A DNA stretch of 20,821 bases, from contig NZ_CAMPHI010000064.1 of the NCBI RefSeq assembly GCF_946885955.1, positions 1 to 20,821 of the forward strand. Direction: 5' to 3'. The stretch's first letter is position 1, and each line of letters opens with the position of its first letter. Under the pieces are notes generated by a model. It saw only the letters and a list, made by a program, of their open reading frames with translations, was not told the origin of the DNA and did not search any database. Of the stretch, positions 1 to 7,911 are shown piece by piece. Made by a program: the position numbers and the translations under genes. The DNA is from an uncultured Pseudomonas sp. (GTDB taxonomy: Bacteria > Pseudomonadota > Gammaproteobacteria > Pseudomonadales > Pseudomonadaceae).

Positions 1-1524
1 TGGCTGTGGCTGGCCAGCATCGCCTCGAACATCGGCACCTGGATGCACGAGGTCGGTGCCGGTTGGCTGATGACCTCGTTGTCCGCCAGCCCGATGCACG
101 TGGCGCTGGTGCAGGTTGCCGGTTCCGCGCCGATGTTCTTTCTCGCCCTGCCGGCCGGGGCCATGGCTGACATCATCGACCGCCGGCGTTACCTGCTGGC
201 GGTTCAGGTATGGATGGCCGCTGTGGCCATGGCCTTGGCCTTGCTGACCCTCAGCGGTCAGATGACGGTCAGCCTGTTATTGCTGCTGACCCTGGCCATG
301 GGCGTTGGCACCGCGCTGATGATGCCCGCCTGGTCAGCCCTGACCCCGGAACTGGTGGGCAAGGCGGATCTGCCGGCGGCCATCGCCTTGTCCAGTGTCG
401 GGGTGAACGTGGCCCGTGCGCTCGGCCCGGCCATCGCCGGGGTACTGGTCAGCATGAGTGGCCCCTGGGCGACCTTCGCCCTCAATTCGCTGTCGTTCTT
501 CGCGGTCATCGCCGTGTTGTTGCTATGGCGGCGCGAGGTCGCCCCGACAGTGTTGCCGGCTGAGCGACTGTGGGGGGCGATTCGCGCTGGCTGGCGTTAC
601 AGCCGTGCATCCAGGCCGCTGCAAGCGGTGATGGTGCGCGCGGTGGCGTTCTTTCTCGGCGCCAGTGGCGGCATGTCGCTGCTGCCCTTGATCGTGCGTC
701 AGGAACTGCACGGCAGTGCTACCGATTTCGGCTTGCTGCTCGGCAGTGTCGGCGTCGGCGCGGTGACCGGTGCGATGCTGCTACCGCGGATTCGCGACAG
801 GCTCCGCGGCGATTGGTTGGTCGCCCTGGCCAGCGTGCTTTACGCGTTGGTGATCTTCGCCTTGGCCTTTATTCGCGATCTGCGTCTGCTGATTCCGGTG
901 ATGCTGCTCAGCGGCGCGGCCTGGATCGCCGTGCTGTCGAGCCTGCAGGTGGCGGCGCAAACCGCCGTACCCAGCTGGGTGCGCGCTCGGGCCTTGTCGG
1001 TCTACATCCTGGTGTTCTTCGGCAGCATGGCCGGCGGCGGCATGTTGTGGGGCTTCGTCGCCAGTCAAAGCTCGATCACCTATGCGCTCTGCTTAGCCGG
1101 AGTGACGTTGCTGCTGGGCATCGCCATGACGGCCTACTTCAAATTGCCGGTTACCGATGCCGAGGACCTGGCGCCCTCCCTGCACTGGCCGGTACCGGTG
1201 CTCGACGCGGGGCAGGACCCCGACCGGGGACCGGTGATGGTCACCCTCGAATACCAGGTCGCGGCGGAGCATTGGCCGGACTTCCAGCACTCCATGCAGG
1301 CGGTACGGCGCATGCGCCAGCGCAATGGCGCGTTTTCCTGGGGGCTGGTGCAGGACACGGAAAACCCGCAGCGCTGGTTGGAGTTCTTCTTCGACGAGTC
1401 ATGGCTCGAGCATCTGCGTCATCACAACCGGGTGACCCGCGCGGAACAACAGATCGAAGCCCAAGCCCGACGCTTCCAGACCGAGGGCGTGGCGATTCAG
1501 GTTCGCCACCTGTTGAACGGCTAA
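1..1524 (+). CDS. MFS exporter (MFS_3/EntS-like) with C-terminal ABM-like domain, 5' truncated
   Basis: The reading frame is already open at base 1, with the motif SNIGTWMHEVGAGWLM, so the first methionine at 43 is internal and the true start lies before the window. The protein is a multi-pass inner-membrane transporter. Many hydrophobic helices run to about residue 385 of the visible part, and the loop motif AMADIIDRRRY (MFS motif A region) is present. About 95 residues follow the last helix, from roughly base 1236, and form a soluble tail (MVTLEYQVAAEHWPDFQ to the end) that looks like a small ferredoxin-like/ABM domain. This tail is common in the MFS_3 (DUF894) branch. That branch includes the enterobactin exporter EntS, but the substrate here cannot be told. 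No terminator is seen before the next gene. Confidence 0.85.
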   Translation, partial: WLWLASIASNIGTWMHEVGAGWLMTSLSASPMHVALVQVAGSAPMFFLALPAGAMADIIDRRRYLLAVQVWMAAVAMALALLTLSGQMTVSLLLLLTLAMGVGTALMMPAWSALTPELVGKADLPAAIALSSVGVNVARALGPAIAGVLVSMSGPWATFALNSLSFFAVIAVLLLWRREVAPTVLPAERLWGAIRAGWRYSRASRPLQAVMVRAVAFFLGASGGMSLLPLIVRQELHGSATDFGLLLGSVGVGAVTGAMLLPRIRDRLRGDWLVALASVLYALVIFALAFIRDLRLLIPVMLLSGAAWIAVLSSLQVAAQTAVPSWVRARALSVYILVFFGSMAGGGMLWGFVASQSSITYALCLAGVTLLLGIAMTAYFKLPVTDAEDLAPSLHWPVPVLDAGQDPDRGPVMVTLEYQVAAEHWPDFQHSMQAVRRMRQRNGAFSWGLVQDTENPQRWLEFFFDESWLEHLRHHNRVTRAEQQIEAQARRFQTEGVAIQVRHLLNG

Positions 1525-1533
1525 ACACACCGA

Positions 1534-1557
1534 TTTCGCTTGGTACTGGCGGCGAAA
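1534..1557. promoter_or_regulatory. Inverted repeat upstream of ycaC, possible LysR operator
   Basis: TTTCGC (1534-1539) and GCGAAA (1552-1557) form a perfect 6-base dyad with a 12-base spacer in the 95-base gap before the hydrolase gene. A LysR gene lies just downstream of that hydrolase. The size and symmetry suit a LysR-type site, but no footprint or second copy supports it. Confidence 0.25.
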
Positions 1558-1619
1558 CAATCATGCTGGATGAAGCGCCAGTAGCTTTATCTGAGTCCAG
1601 CATTCAAAGGAGTCACCCC

Positions 1620-2246
1620 ATGAGCAACGCAACTTCCTACGCGCGCCTCAATAAAGACGACGCTGTGGTTCTGCTGGTCGACCATCAGACCGGTCTGATC
1701 TCCCTGGTTCAGGATTTCTCGCCGAACGAGTTCAAGAATAACGTGCTGGCCCTGGCTGACCTGGCCAAGTTCTTCGAGCTGCCGACCATCCTCACCACCA
1801 GCTTCGAGCAAGGCCCGAACGGCCCGATCGTGCCGGAACTCAAGGCGATGTTCCCGGACGCGCCCTATATCGCCCGCCCTGGGCAGATCAATGCCTGGGA
1901 CAACGAAGATTTCGTCAAGGCGATCAAGGCCACTGGGCGTAAGCAGTTGATCATCGCCGGTGTGGTTACCGACGTCTGTGTGGCGTTCCCAACCCTGTCG
2001 GCGCTGGCCGAAGGCTTCGAGGTGTTCGTGGTCACCGATGCGTCCGGCACCTTCAACGAAACCGTGCAGCAAGCCGCCTGGAACCGCATGACAGCCGCTG
2101 GCGCGCAGATGATGAACTGGTTCTCCGTGGCTTGCGAGTTGCATCGCGACTGGCGCAACGATATCGAGGGCCTGGGCAACCTGCTCTCCGAGCGCATCCC
2201 CAACTACCGCAACCTGATGAACAGCTACGCGGCATTGGCCAAGTAA
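1620..2246 (+). CDS. ycaC: YcaC-family isochorismatase-like cysteine hydrolase
   Basis: A 208-residue cytoplasmic hydrolase of the isochorismatase-fold superfamily, YcaC branch. The nucleophile region VVTDVCVAFPT places the catalytic cysteine at C120, with the general acid/base D21 in LLVDHQT. R86 in YIARPG sits where many relatives carry the catalytic lysine; as I recall YcaC itself has arginine here. The C-terminal region (NWFSVACELHRDWRND) closely resembles E. coli YcaC. The physiological substrate of YcaC proteins is not established. The ATG at 1620 is chosen because AAAGGAGT (1606-1613) is ideally spaced and the product matches YcaC in length. A longer frame reaching upstream through the MFS gene is an artefact. 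A LysR gene follows 118 bases downstream on the same strand. Confidence 0.9.
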   Translation: MSNATSYARLNKDDAVVLLVDHQTGLISLVQDFSPNEFKNNVLALADLAKFFELPTILTTSFEQGPNGPIVPELKAMFPDAPYIARPGQINAWDNEDFVKAIKATGRKQLIIAGVVTDVCVAFPTLSALAEGFEVFVVTDASGTFNETVQQAAWNRMTAAGAQMMNWFSVACELHRDWRNDIEGLGNLLSERIPNYRNLMNSYAALAK

Positions 2247-2252
2247 GCTCCT

Positions 2253-2276
2253 GGCGCCCGCCTGCGGGTGGGCGCC
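2253..2276 (+). terminator. Hairpin after ycaC, possible weak terminator
   Basis: GGCGCCCGCC (2253-2262) pairs with GGTGGGCGCC (2267-2276) around a TGCG loop, giving 10 pairs with one G-U. No T-run follows, so it may only stabilise the mRNA end or act as a weak terminator six bases after the stop codon. Confidence 0.45.
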
Positions 2277-2364
2277 TCGCGCTGTCTGTAATCGAAATCC
2301 TCAACTATTCGGGCAGCGCGCTTCGCGTGGCCCGCCGCGGTAATGGCGGCTTCAGGAGCTAGGC

Positions 2365-3276
2365 ATGAACCGCAATGACATGCGCAAAGTGGATCTGCAA
2401 CTGCTGATCGTCTTCGAGGTGCTGATGCACGAGCGCAATCTTACCCGAGCCTCGGAAAAGCTGTTTCTCGGCCAGCCGGCGATCAGTCATGCACTGGCGC
2501 GGCTCAGGGACTTCTTCAACGACCCCTTGCTGATTCGTACCGGCCGCAAGATGGAGCCCACCAAGCGTGCGCTGGAGATTTTCGAGCAACTGCGGCCCGC
2601 TCTGGACGCTATGTCCAATGCGCTCAGCTATGCACAAACGTTCGATCCCGCAACCACCAGGCAGACCTTCCGTATCGGCGTGTCCGACGATGTCGAATGC
2701 GGCCTGCTGCCGCTGCTGTTGAATAACTTGCGCCAGGAAGCGCCGAACCTGGTGATCGTCATTCGCCGCACCAACTTTCTGCTGCTGCCCAGCCAATTGG
2801 AGTCTGGCGAAATCTCCGTGGGCGTCAGCTATGTGATGGAGTTGCCGGCCAACGCCAAGTGCCGAACCCTGAGGTCGATCGATACCCGGGTACTGCGCGC
2901 GGATGACCGGCCGGGTCCGCTCAGCCTGGACGAATACTGTTGCCGGCCGCATGCGCTGGTGTCTTTTTCGGGTGACCTGAATGGCAATATCGACCGCGAC
3001 TTCGCGCGCATCGGTCGTTCGCGCAATGTGGTACTGGCCGTACCGCAGTTCAACAGCCTGCGGGCGTTGCTGGCCAACTCGGAGATTCTCGCCACGGTGC
3101 CGGATTACGCGGCTGCCGAACTGATCGCCGGTGGCGGCTTGCGGGCCGAACCGCCGCCCTTTGACATCCAGCCGTCGAAACTGTCGATGGTCTGGAGCGG
3201 CGCCCAGGACAACGACTGCGCCGAGCGTTGGCTGCGCTCGAAGATCGTTGAGTTCATGGCCGGCGACAATCGCTGA
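2365..3276 (+). CDS. LysR-family transcriptional regulator (downstream of ycaC)
   Basis: A 303-residue LysR-type regulator. The N-terminal winged helix-turn-helix covers about residues 8-67 (DLQLLIVFEVLMHERNLTRA, then GQPAISHALARLRDFFNDPLL). The substrate-binding domain runs from about residue 95 to the end. The start ATG follows AGGAG (2354-2358) by six bases. The helix-turn-helix sequence (GQPAISHALARLRDFFNDPLLIRTGR) is of the NodD/SyrM-like type rather than the CrgA type seen in the other regulator of this window. It probably controls the neighbouring ycaC gene or itself; that is inference from position. The effector is unknown. The C-terminal part keeps a normal length and no domain is missing. 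Confidence 0.88.
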   Translation: MNRNDMRKVDLQLLIVFEVLMHERNLTRASEKLFLGQPAISHALARLRDFFNDPLLIRTGRKMEPTKRALEIFEQLRPALDAMSNALSYAQTFDPATTRQTFRIGVSDDVECGLLPLLLNNLRQEAPNLVIVIRRTNFLLLPSQLESGEISVGVSYVMELPANAKCRTLRSIDTRVLRADDRPGPLSLDEYCCRPHALVSFSGDLNGNIDRDFARIGRSRNVVLAVPQFNSLRALLANSEILATVPDYAAAELIAGGGLRAEPPPFDIQPSKLSMVWSGAQDNDCAERWLRSKIVEFMAGDNR

Positions 3277-3302
3277 CGAGTTGCCGAGCGGCCACGGCAT
3301 CA

Positions 3303-4205
3303 TCAGCCAATAAGCGCTTGCGGGCTCTTTGCGAGCGACTCCGTCAGATAGTCGATCAGCAGGCGGACCAGCACGGACGCCTGGCGGTGCTGCGGATACA
3401 CCGCGAATACCTTGGCCAATGGCAGCTGGTACGCCTCCAGCACCCGGACCAAGCTGCCCGCCTCGAGCGCGGCGCCGACGATAAAGGTCGGCAGCATGGC
3501 CAGCCCGAGTCCTGCGATGGCGGCATCGCGCACCAGCTCGCCATTGTTCACCCGCAAACGCCCGCGCACCGCGATCCGCTCGACGCGGCCATCTATCCAG
3601 TAGCTCCAGTCGACCGCCTTGCTGTGCCCGTAGAGCAGGCACTCATGGCCGCGCACGTCGGCCGGCCGCTCTGGTGCTCCACGCCGGCGTAGATAGTCCG
3701 GGCTGCAGCAGGTCACCGTCTGCAGCGGCGCTATCTGCCGGGCTACCAGGGTCGAGTCCTCCAGCACGCCGATGCGCACGGCCATGTCATAACCCTCGCC
3801 GAGCAGGTCGATCAGGCGATCGCTGAGGTCCAGCTCGATACTCACATCGGGATAGCGCTGCAGGAACCCCGGCAGCAGGGGGCTAAGGTGCAGGGTACCG
3901 AACGACATTGGCGCGGACAGACGCAGTAGCCCGCGCGGCGATGCACTTTGCAGGGAAACCAGCTGCTCGGCTTCGGCCACGTCGTCGAGTATCCGCCGTG
4001 CCCGCTCGTAATAGGCCAGCCCCAGCGGGGTTGCGTTCAGTTTGCGCGTCGAACGATTGATCAACCGCACCCCCAGGCGCGCTTCCAGCCCGGTCATTCG
4101 GCGGCTGACGAACTGCTTGGACAGGCCCAGGGCTTCAGCCGCCGCGGTGAAGCTTTTGCACTCCAGCACACTGATAAACAGGCGCATGTCCTCGAACTGG
4201 CTCAT
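3303..4205 (-). CDS. LysR-family transcriptional regulator divergent from pirin
   Basis: A 300-residue LysR-type regulator read leftward. The helix-turn-helix is at about residues 3-60 (RLFISVLECKSFTAAAEALG, then SKQFVSRRMTGLEARLG). The effector-binding domain starts near residue 90 with the RLSAPMSFGTLHL motif, typical of the CrgA/DmlR-like branch. I chose the ATG at 4205 (MSQFEDMRLF) over one ten codons earlier because AGGAAGAG lies just upstream of it and LysR proteins normally begin here. The gene is divergent from the pirin gene, with 117 bases between the two starts. LysR regulators usually control the divergent gene, so regulation of pirin is likely. The inducer is unknown. Confidence 0.88.
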   Translation of the reverse strand: MSQFEDMRLFISVLECKSFTAAAEALGLSKQFVSRRMTGLEARLGVRLINRSTRKLNATPLGLAYYERARRILDDVAEAEQLVSLQSASPRGLLRLSAPMSFGTLHLSPLLPGFLQRYPDVSIELDLSDRLIDLLGEGYDMAVRIGVLEDSTLVARQIAPLQTVTCCSPDYLRRRGAPERPADVRGHECLLYGHSKAVDWSYWIDGRVERIAVRGRLRVNNGELVRDAAIAGLGLAMLPTFIVGAALEAGSLVRVLEAYQLPLAKVFAVYPQHRQASVLVRLLIDYLTESLAKSPQALIG

Positions 4206-4243
4206 TGTCTCTTCCTGGTGGACGATTAAACGCATTTCAGGTC

Positions 4244-4271
4244 ATTACTCAATCTGCCGGTGGACAGTAAT
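4244..4271. promoter_or_regulatory. Candidate LysR operator between divergent lysR and pirin
   Basis: ATTACT (4244-4249) and AGTAAT (4266-4271) make a perfect 6-base dyad with 16 bases between the arms. The dyad lies midway in the 117-base divergent spacer. Dyads in such spacers are the usual place for LysR recognition and activation sites. No second copy or clear -35/-10 pair was identified. Confidence 0.35.
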
Positions 4272-4322
4272 CTGTTTTCACGGTGCTGAATACAGCCCCC
4301 TCAGCCAACCAGGAGAATCCCC

Positions 4323-5084
4323 ATGACCCGCATTGCTCACCCCACCGCCAACCTTGGCGGCCCCGCGACCGAACTCCGCAAAGCCTCCGAGCGCGGCTTG
4401 GCCGATCATGGCTGGTTGAAATCGCGCCACAGCTTTTCCTTCGCCTCCTATTACGATCCGGAGCAGGTGGGCTTTTCCGATCTGCTGGTGATCAACGATG
4501 ATCGGGTGACTGCCGGCGGTGGCTTCGGCAAACATCCGCACCGCGACATGGAAATCTTTTCCTACGTGCTGGAAGGGGCCTTGGAGCACAAGGACACTTT
4601 GGGCACCGGATCGGTGATCCGCCCCGGCGATGTGCAACTGATGAGCGCGGGCACCGGTGTCGCCCACAGCGAATACAACGCCAGCACTACAGCGCCTGTG
4701 CACTTTTTGCAGATATGGATAGTGCCGGCGCAGAAAGGCATCGCGCCGCGTTATCAGCAGCAGCATTTTTCGGCAGAGGAGAAGCGCGGCCAGCTGCGAC
4801 TGGTGCTTTCGCCGGATGGCCAGGACGGTTCGCTGACCATCAATCAGGACGCCCGTGTGTATGCCGGCCTGTTCGATGGTGCCGAGCGGGCAGAGCTGAC
4901 CTTACCCTCCGGCCGGCACGCTTATGTCCACGTCGCCACAGGATCGCTGAGGGTGAACGGGCAGCGTCTGCAGGAGGGCGATGGGCTGAGAATTCGTCAG
5001 GCCGAAAAGCTCGAATTCGCCCATGGCGAGAATGCCGAAGTACTGGTATTCGACCTGCGCCCCGGCGAGCAGCCGGTAATGTAA
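4323..5084 (+). CDS. Pirin family protein (bicupin, quercetin 2,3-dioxygenase-like)
   Basis: A 253-residue bicupin of the pirin family, YhhW-like. The metal site expected for this family is intact: H71 and H73 in GKHPHRDME, H115 and E117 in VAHSEYN. These match the three-histidine, one-glutamate set seen in YhhW and human pirin. Family members can cleave quercetin in vitro, but the in vivo substrate is uncertain. The N-terminal cupin covers about residues 35-135. The C-terminal cupin (about 160-250) lacks such ligands, as is normal. ATG 4323 follows AGGAG (4311-4315). The gene is divergent from a LysR gene, which probably regulates it, and is followed by a strong stem-loop. Confidence 0.9.
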   Translation: MTRIAHPTANLGGPATELRKASERGLADHGWLKSRHSFSFASYYDPEQVGFSDLLVINDDRVTAGGGFGKHPHRDMEIFSYVLEGALEHKDTLGTGSVIRPGDVQLMSAGTGVAHSEYNASTTAPVHFLQIWIVPAQKGIAPRYQQQHFSAEEKRGQLRLVLSPDGQDGSLTINQDARVYAGLFDGAERAELTLPSGRHAYVHVATGSLRVNGQRLQEGDGLRIRQAEKLEFAHGENAEVLVFDLRPGEQPVM

Positions 5085-5145
5085 GCAGCTTGTCCCAGTG
5101 CTTGCTGGGATAAACCGCCGGTGCGCAAGCACCTCGCAATACCTG

Positions 5146-5175
5146 AGCCCCTGACTTCTGCTGAAGTCAGGGGCT
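5146..5175 (+). terminator. Stem-loop after pirin
   Basis: AGCCCCTGACTTC (5146-5158) pairs perfectly with GAAGTCAGGGGCT (5163-5175) around TGCT, a 13-pair GC-rich stem followed by TTGGCGTTT. The T-tract is short and interrupted. It lies between the converging pirin and lipase-like genes, so it may serve both strands. Confidence 0.65.
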
Positions 5176-5285
5176 TTGGCGTTTCCAGCAAGTAGTTTTT
5201 CCATGGCCTGCCAAGGCTCGGTATCACCGAAAAAGTGCGCCGGCCGGCGATATCGGTCCGCGATATGTCCGCGTTCGGGCGATGC

Positions 5286-6359
5286 TCAGCGCGCCGCTTC
5301 TTTGAAATTGTCGTCCGAGGGCTCTTTGGTATAGGCGCCCTGGTCATGTACCAGTTTCTTGCTGCCGTTCATCAGGGTAGTGATGCGGCTGTCGGAGGTC
5401 TTGGCCGAGGCGGCCTGGTTGCTGGTGCCGGTGATCAGCGGTGGGTTGGAGCTGAACGACCAGAGGTAGTGCCAGACCGCGGCGTTGTGCTTCTCGGTCT
5501 GCTGCAAGGAGTTGAAGTACCAGGGTTTGAGTTCGGTAAATGCGGTCATGTTCATCAATCCGCTGTTGGCATCGCCGACAAACACTGTGCTGGTAACCGA
5601 TGAGGTGCGGTAGGCCTCGAAGGTCACGCCCTTGGTTTTCAGCTCGCTGACATAGCTGCGGCAGACTTCGCCGACCCACTTGTTACCCAGGTAGCTCTTG
5701 GCGTAGTTGGAGTAGAAGGGGTCGAGCAGCGCGACCCGCTTGGGCATCAGCTTGCTGTTGACGGTGCCGGCGCTGACCGCGTCGCTGATCTTCTTGGTCA
5801 GGACAATCGCCATCTGATTACCCAGGGAGTGGCCGAGAATGCGGATATTGCTGCCGGTATAACCGGCCATATTGGCCTTGTAGCTATTGAACAACAGATC
5901 GCCGACCGACTGGCTGGGGCCGCTGCTGTAGGCGCCGCTGCTGTTGCGCCAGCGCATGGCACGCGGGCCGCTGGCGGTCCAGATCTTGGCTTCGGCGTCC
6001 TTCACCTCGCCTTCGTCGGCGAACTGGTTCCAGTACAGGATGCCGACGTTATAGCCCGCGGCGAGCCAGGCGTGCGCCAGGTCGAGGTCCGGGCCGCCAG
6101 CATCCTGGCGGTTGAAGGTTTCGCGGTTCTTGTTCTGGCTGGAGCCGTTTTGCCAGCCGTGGATGTAGATCACGGTAGGTTTGCTGGCGCCGTAATAGGC
6201 GTTGCTGTTACCAGGCACGGCTTTTTGCCAGCTGTCGCCGTAGCCGAACCAATACAGCCCGTAGTCGAGGTTGTTGAAGGTGCTGTCGGGGAAGACGCCT
6301 GTGGCCGCTTCGGCCAGGGATGCGATGCTAAGCAGGAAAATCATAACGAGCTTGCGCAT
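5286..6359 (-). CDS. Secreted lipase-like alpha/beta hydrolase
   Basis: A 357-residue exported alpha/beta-hydrolase. Residues 1-18 or so are a Sec signal peptide (MRKLVMIFLLSIASLAEA) with probable cleavage before ATG. The oxyanion region HGW is at 67-69. The nucleophile elbow GHSLGN places the catalytic serine at S178. The acid is probably D213 in ALLDPF. The histidine is H291 or H297 in the HNAAVWHYLW stretch. The order and spacing resemble pancreatic-lipase-like (class 3) folds, so a lipase or esterase is likely, but the substrate is not known. ATG 6359 fits the signal peptide, with an AAAGGG stretch upstream. The gene stands alone, converging on pirin, with a long non-coding gap behind its start. 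Confidence 0.75.
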   Translation of the reverse strand: MRKLVMIFLLSIASLAEAATGVFPDSTFNNLDYGLYWFGYGDSWQKAVPGNSNAYYGASKPTVIYIHGWQNGSSQNKNRETFNRQDAGGPDLDLAHAWLAAGYNVGILYWNQFADEGEVKDAEAKIWTASGPRAMRWRNSSGAYSSGPSQSVGDLLFNSYKANMAGYTGSNIRILGHSLGNQMAIVLTKKISDAVSAGTVNSKLMPKRVALLDPFYSNYAKSYLGNKWVGEVCRSYVSELKTKGVTFEAYRTSSVTSTVFVGDANSGLMNMTAFTELKPWYFNSLQQTEKHNAAVWHYLWSFSSNPPLITGTSNQAASAKTSDSRITTLMNGSKKLVHDQGAYTKEPSDDNFKEAAR

Positions 6360-6434
6360 GGAACGGCCCTTTTTATCTTGGGATTATTGTTGTTTGGGGT
6401 CGCCGCAGCTTAGTACTCGGTAGTTTCCTCACCA

Positions 6435-6450
6435 TCCCCCAGATGGGGGA
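6435..6450. promoter_or_regulatory. Inverted repeat TCCCCC-N4-GGGGGA
   Basis: TCCCCC (6435-6440) and GGGGGA (6445-6450) flank AGAT, a perfect 6-base dyad about 75 bases upstream of the lipase-like start and over 300 upstream of the KAS III start. It could be a regulator site for the lipase-like gene or a small hairpin. The binding protein is unknown. Confidence 0.3.
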
Positions 6451-6715
6451 AGTACTGTGCGGGAAATCGGAAAACCTCGGCGTGCTGGGCCGGCCCGCGC
6501 TCAACTGGCGCAAGGATCGTTCTGCGGAGGTTGGTGCTATGGCATTTCCAGGCGGCTTGGCTGTCGAAACGACCGGCATCACAACCTGTGTTATCTCGAC
6601 TTGGGCGCCGTCATAGCTGAGGACGCCGACTGTCTGGCTGTGGCAAACTCTGCGACTTGAGGCGAGAGTTGACGTTATTTGGCGAGTAGATTCCGCTTTT
6701 TATGCACTTATATAC

Positions 6716-6755
6716 CCGTGGCTGGTTAGCCGCGGTACACCACTTCAGAGAGTGG
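6716..6755 (+). promoter_or_regulatory. Two tandem leader hairpins before KAS III gene
   Basis: CCGTGGCT (6716-6723) pairs with AGCCGCGG (6728-6735) around GGTT with one G-U. CCACT (6740-6744) pairs with AGTGG (6751-6755). Both lie between an AT-rich promoter-like stretch and the start codon at 6790. A role in leader stability or translation is possible but unproven. Confidence 0.25.
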
Positions 6756-6789
6756 CCGGCGTATGCGGCCCGAACAAGAGGAGCCTCCC

Positions 6790-7911
6790 GTGCACAACGT
6801 CGTGATTAGTGGCACAGGTCTTTTTACCCCGGCTAACAGCATTTCCAACGAGGAACTGGTGGAGGCATTCAATGCCTACGTTCAGCTGTTCAATAGCGAG
6901 AATGCCGAGGCGATCGCCCGGGGTGAAGTCGAAGCCCTGACCGAGTCCAGCAGCGCCTTTATCGAGCGCGCATCGGGGATCAAAAGCCGTTTCGTCATCG
7001 ATAAAGCCGGCATCCTCGATCCCACGCGCATGACCCCACGCATTCCCGAGCGCTCCAACGAGGAGTGGGGGATTCTCTGTGAGATGGCGGTTGCCGCCGC
7101 CCAGCAAGCCTTGAGCCGCGCCGGCAAGACCGCGGCCGATATCGACGGGGTGATCGTCGCCTGCTCCAACCTGCAGCGCGCTTATCCGGCGGTGGCCATC
7201 GAAGTGCAGGCGGCGTTGGGCATCCAGGGCTTCGGTTATGACATGAACGTGGCCTGTTCTTCGGCGACCTTCGGCCTCCAGGCGGCGGCCAACAGCGTGC
7301 AGCTCGGCCAGGCGCGGGCGATTCTGATGGTCAACCCGGAGATCTGCACCGGCCACCTGAACTTCCGCGACCGCGACAGCCACTTCATCTTCGGCGATGC
7401 CTGCACCGCGGTGATCGTCGAACGCGCGGACCTGGCGACCTCGCCGTATCAGTTCGAGATCGTCGGCACCAAATTGCTGACCCAGTTCAGTAACAACATC
7501 CGCAATAACTTCGGCTTTCTCAACCGCGCGGCGGAAGAGGGCATAGGCGCGCGCGACAAGCTGTTCGTCCAGGAAGGCCGCAAGGTGTTCCGCGATGTTT
7601 GCCCGATGGTCGCCGAGCTGATCGCCACGCACCTGGCCGAGAATCAGCTGAATGTCAGCGATGTGAAGCGTTTCTGGCTGCACCAGGCCAACCTCAATAT
7701 GAACCTGCTGATCGCTCGCAAGCTGCTCGGTCGCGATGCAGAGCCCCATGAGGCGCCGGTAATTCTCGATACCTATGCCAACACCAGTTCGGCCGGCTCG
7801 GTGATCGCCCTGCACAAGAATCAGGACGACCTGCCGAGCGGCAGCCTGGGCGTGCTCAGCTCGTTCGGCGCCGGTTATTCCATCGGCAGCGTGATACTGC
7901 GTAAGCGCTGA
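6790..7911 (+). CDS. 3-oxoacyl-ACP synthase III family protein (KAS III-like, PA3286-type)
   Basis: A 373-residue condensing enzyme of the FabH/KAS III fold. The catalytic triad is visible: C156 in [10 protein letters not shown]298 in [10 protein letters not shown] and N331 in TYANTSSAG. The N-terminal half carries a long insertion around residues 25-60 relative to short FabH proteins. From memory, the P. aeruginosa homologue condenses medium-chain acyl-CoA from beta-oxidation with malonyl-ACP, feeding fatty-acid synthesis; that activity is an extrapolation here. GTG 6790 is preferred over ATG 6763 because AAGAGGAG (6776-6783) is placed six bases before it and the KAS fold begins immediately (HNVVISGTG). 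The stop codon overlaps the sigma factor ATG by one base (TGATG), so the two are translationally coupled. Confidence 0.85.
   Translation: MHNVVISGTGLFTPANSISNEELVEAFNAYVQLFNSENAEAIARGEVEALTESSSAFIERASGIKSRFVIDKAGILDPTRMTPRIPERSNEEWGILCEMAVAAAQQALSRAGKTAADIDGVIVACSNLQRAYPAVAIEVQAALGIQGFGYDMNVACSSATFGLQAAANSVQLGQARAILMVNPEICTGHLNFRDRDSHFIFGDACTAVIVERADLATSPYQFEIVGTKLLTQFSNNIRNNFGFLNRAAEEGIGARDKLFVQEGRKVFRDVCPMVAELIATHLAENQLNVSDVKRFWLHQANLNMNLLIARKLLGRDAEPHEAPVILDTYANTSSAGSVIALHKNQDDLPSGSLGVLSSFGAGYSIGSVILRKR

Larger units (their letters stand above)
6360..6789. other. Non-coding gap between lipase-like gene and KAS III operon
   Basis: This 430-base spacer separates two divergent genes. It holds a TCCCCC-AGAT-GGGGGA dyad at 6435-6450, an AT-rich stretch with TATATA around 6709-6714 and two adjacent small hairpins in the probable leader of the KAS III gene (6716-6735 and 6740-6755). 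A 67-codon open frame at 6457-6660 has no recognisable product and is not called. No TGTAAC-type ECF promoter was found here. Confidence 0.6.

Noticed and set aside
570..1619. Long open frame fused to the YcaC-like protein
   Set aside because: It runs out of frame through the MFS gene and is a high-GC artefact; the YcaC similarity begins at 1620.
6457..6660. 67-codon open frame in the gap upstream of the KAS III gene
   Set aside because: No recognisable domain, no convincing ribosome site and a composition that looks like translated spacer.
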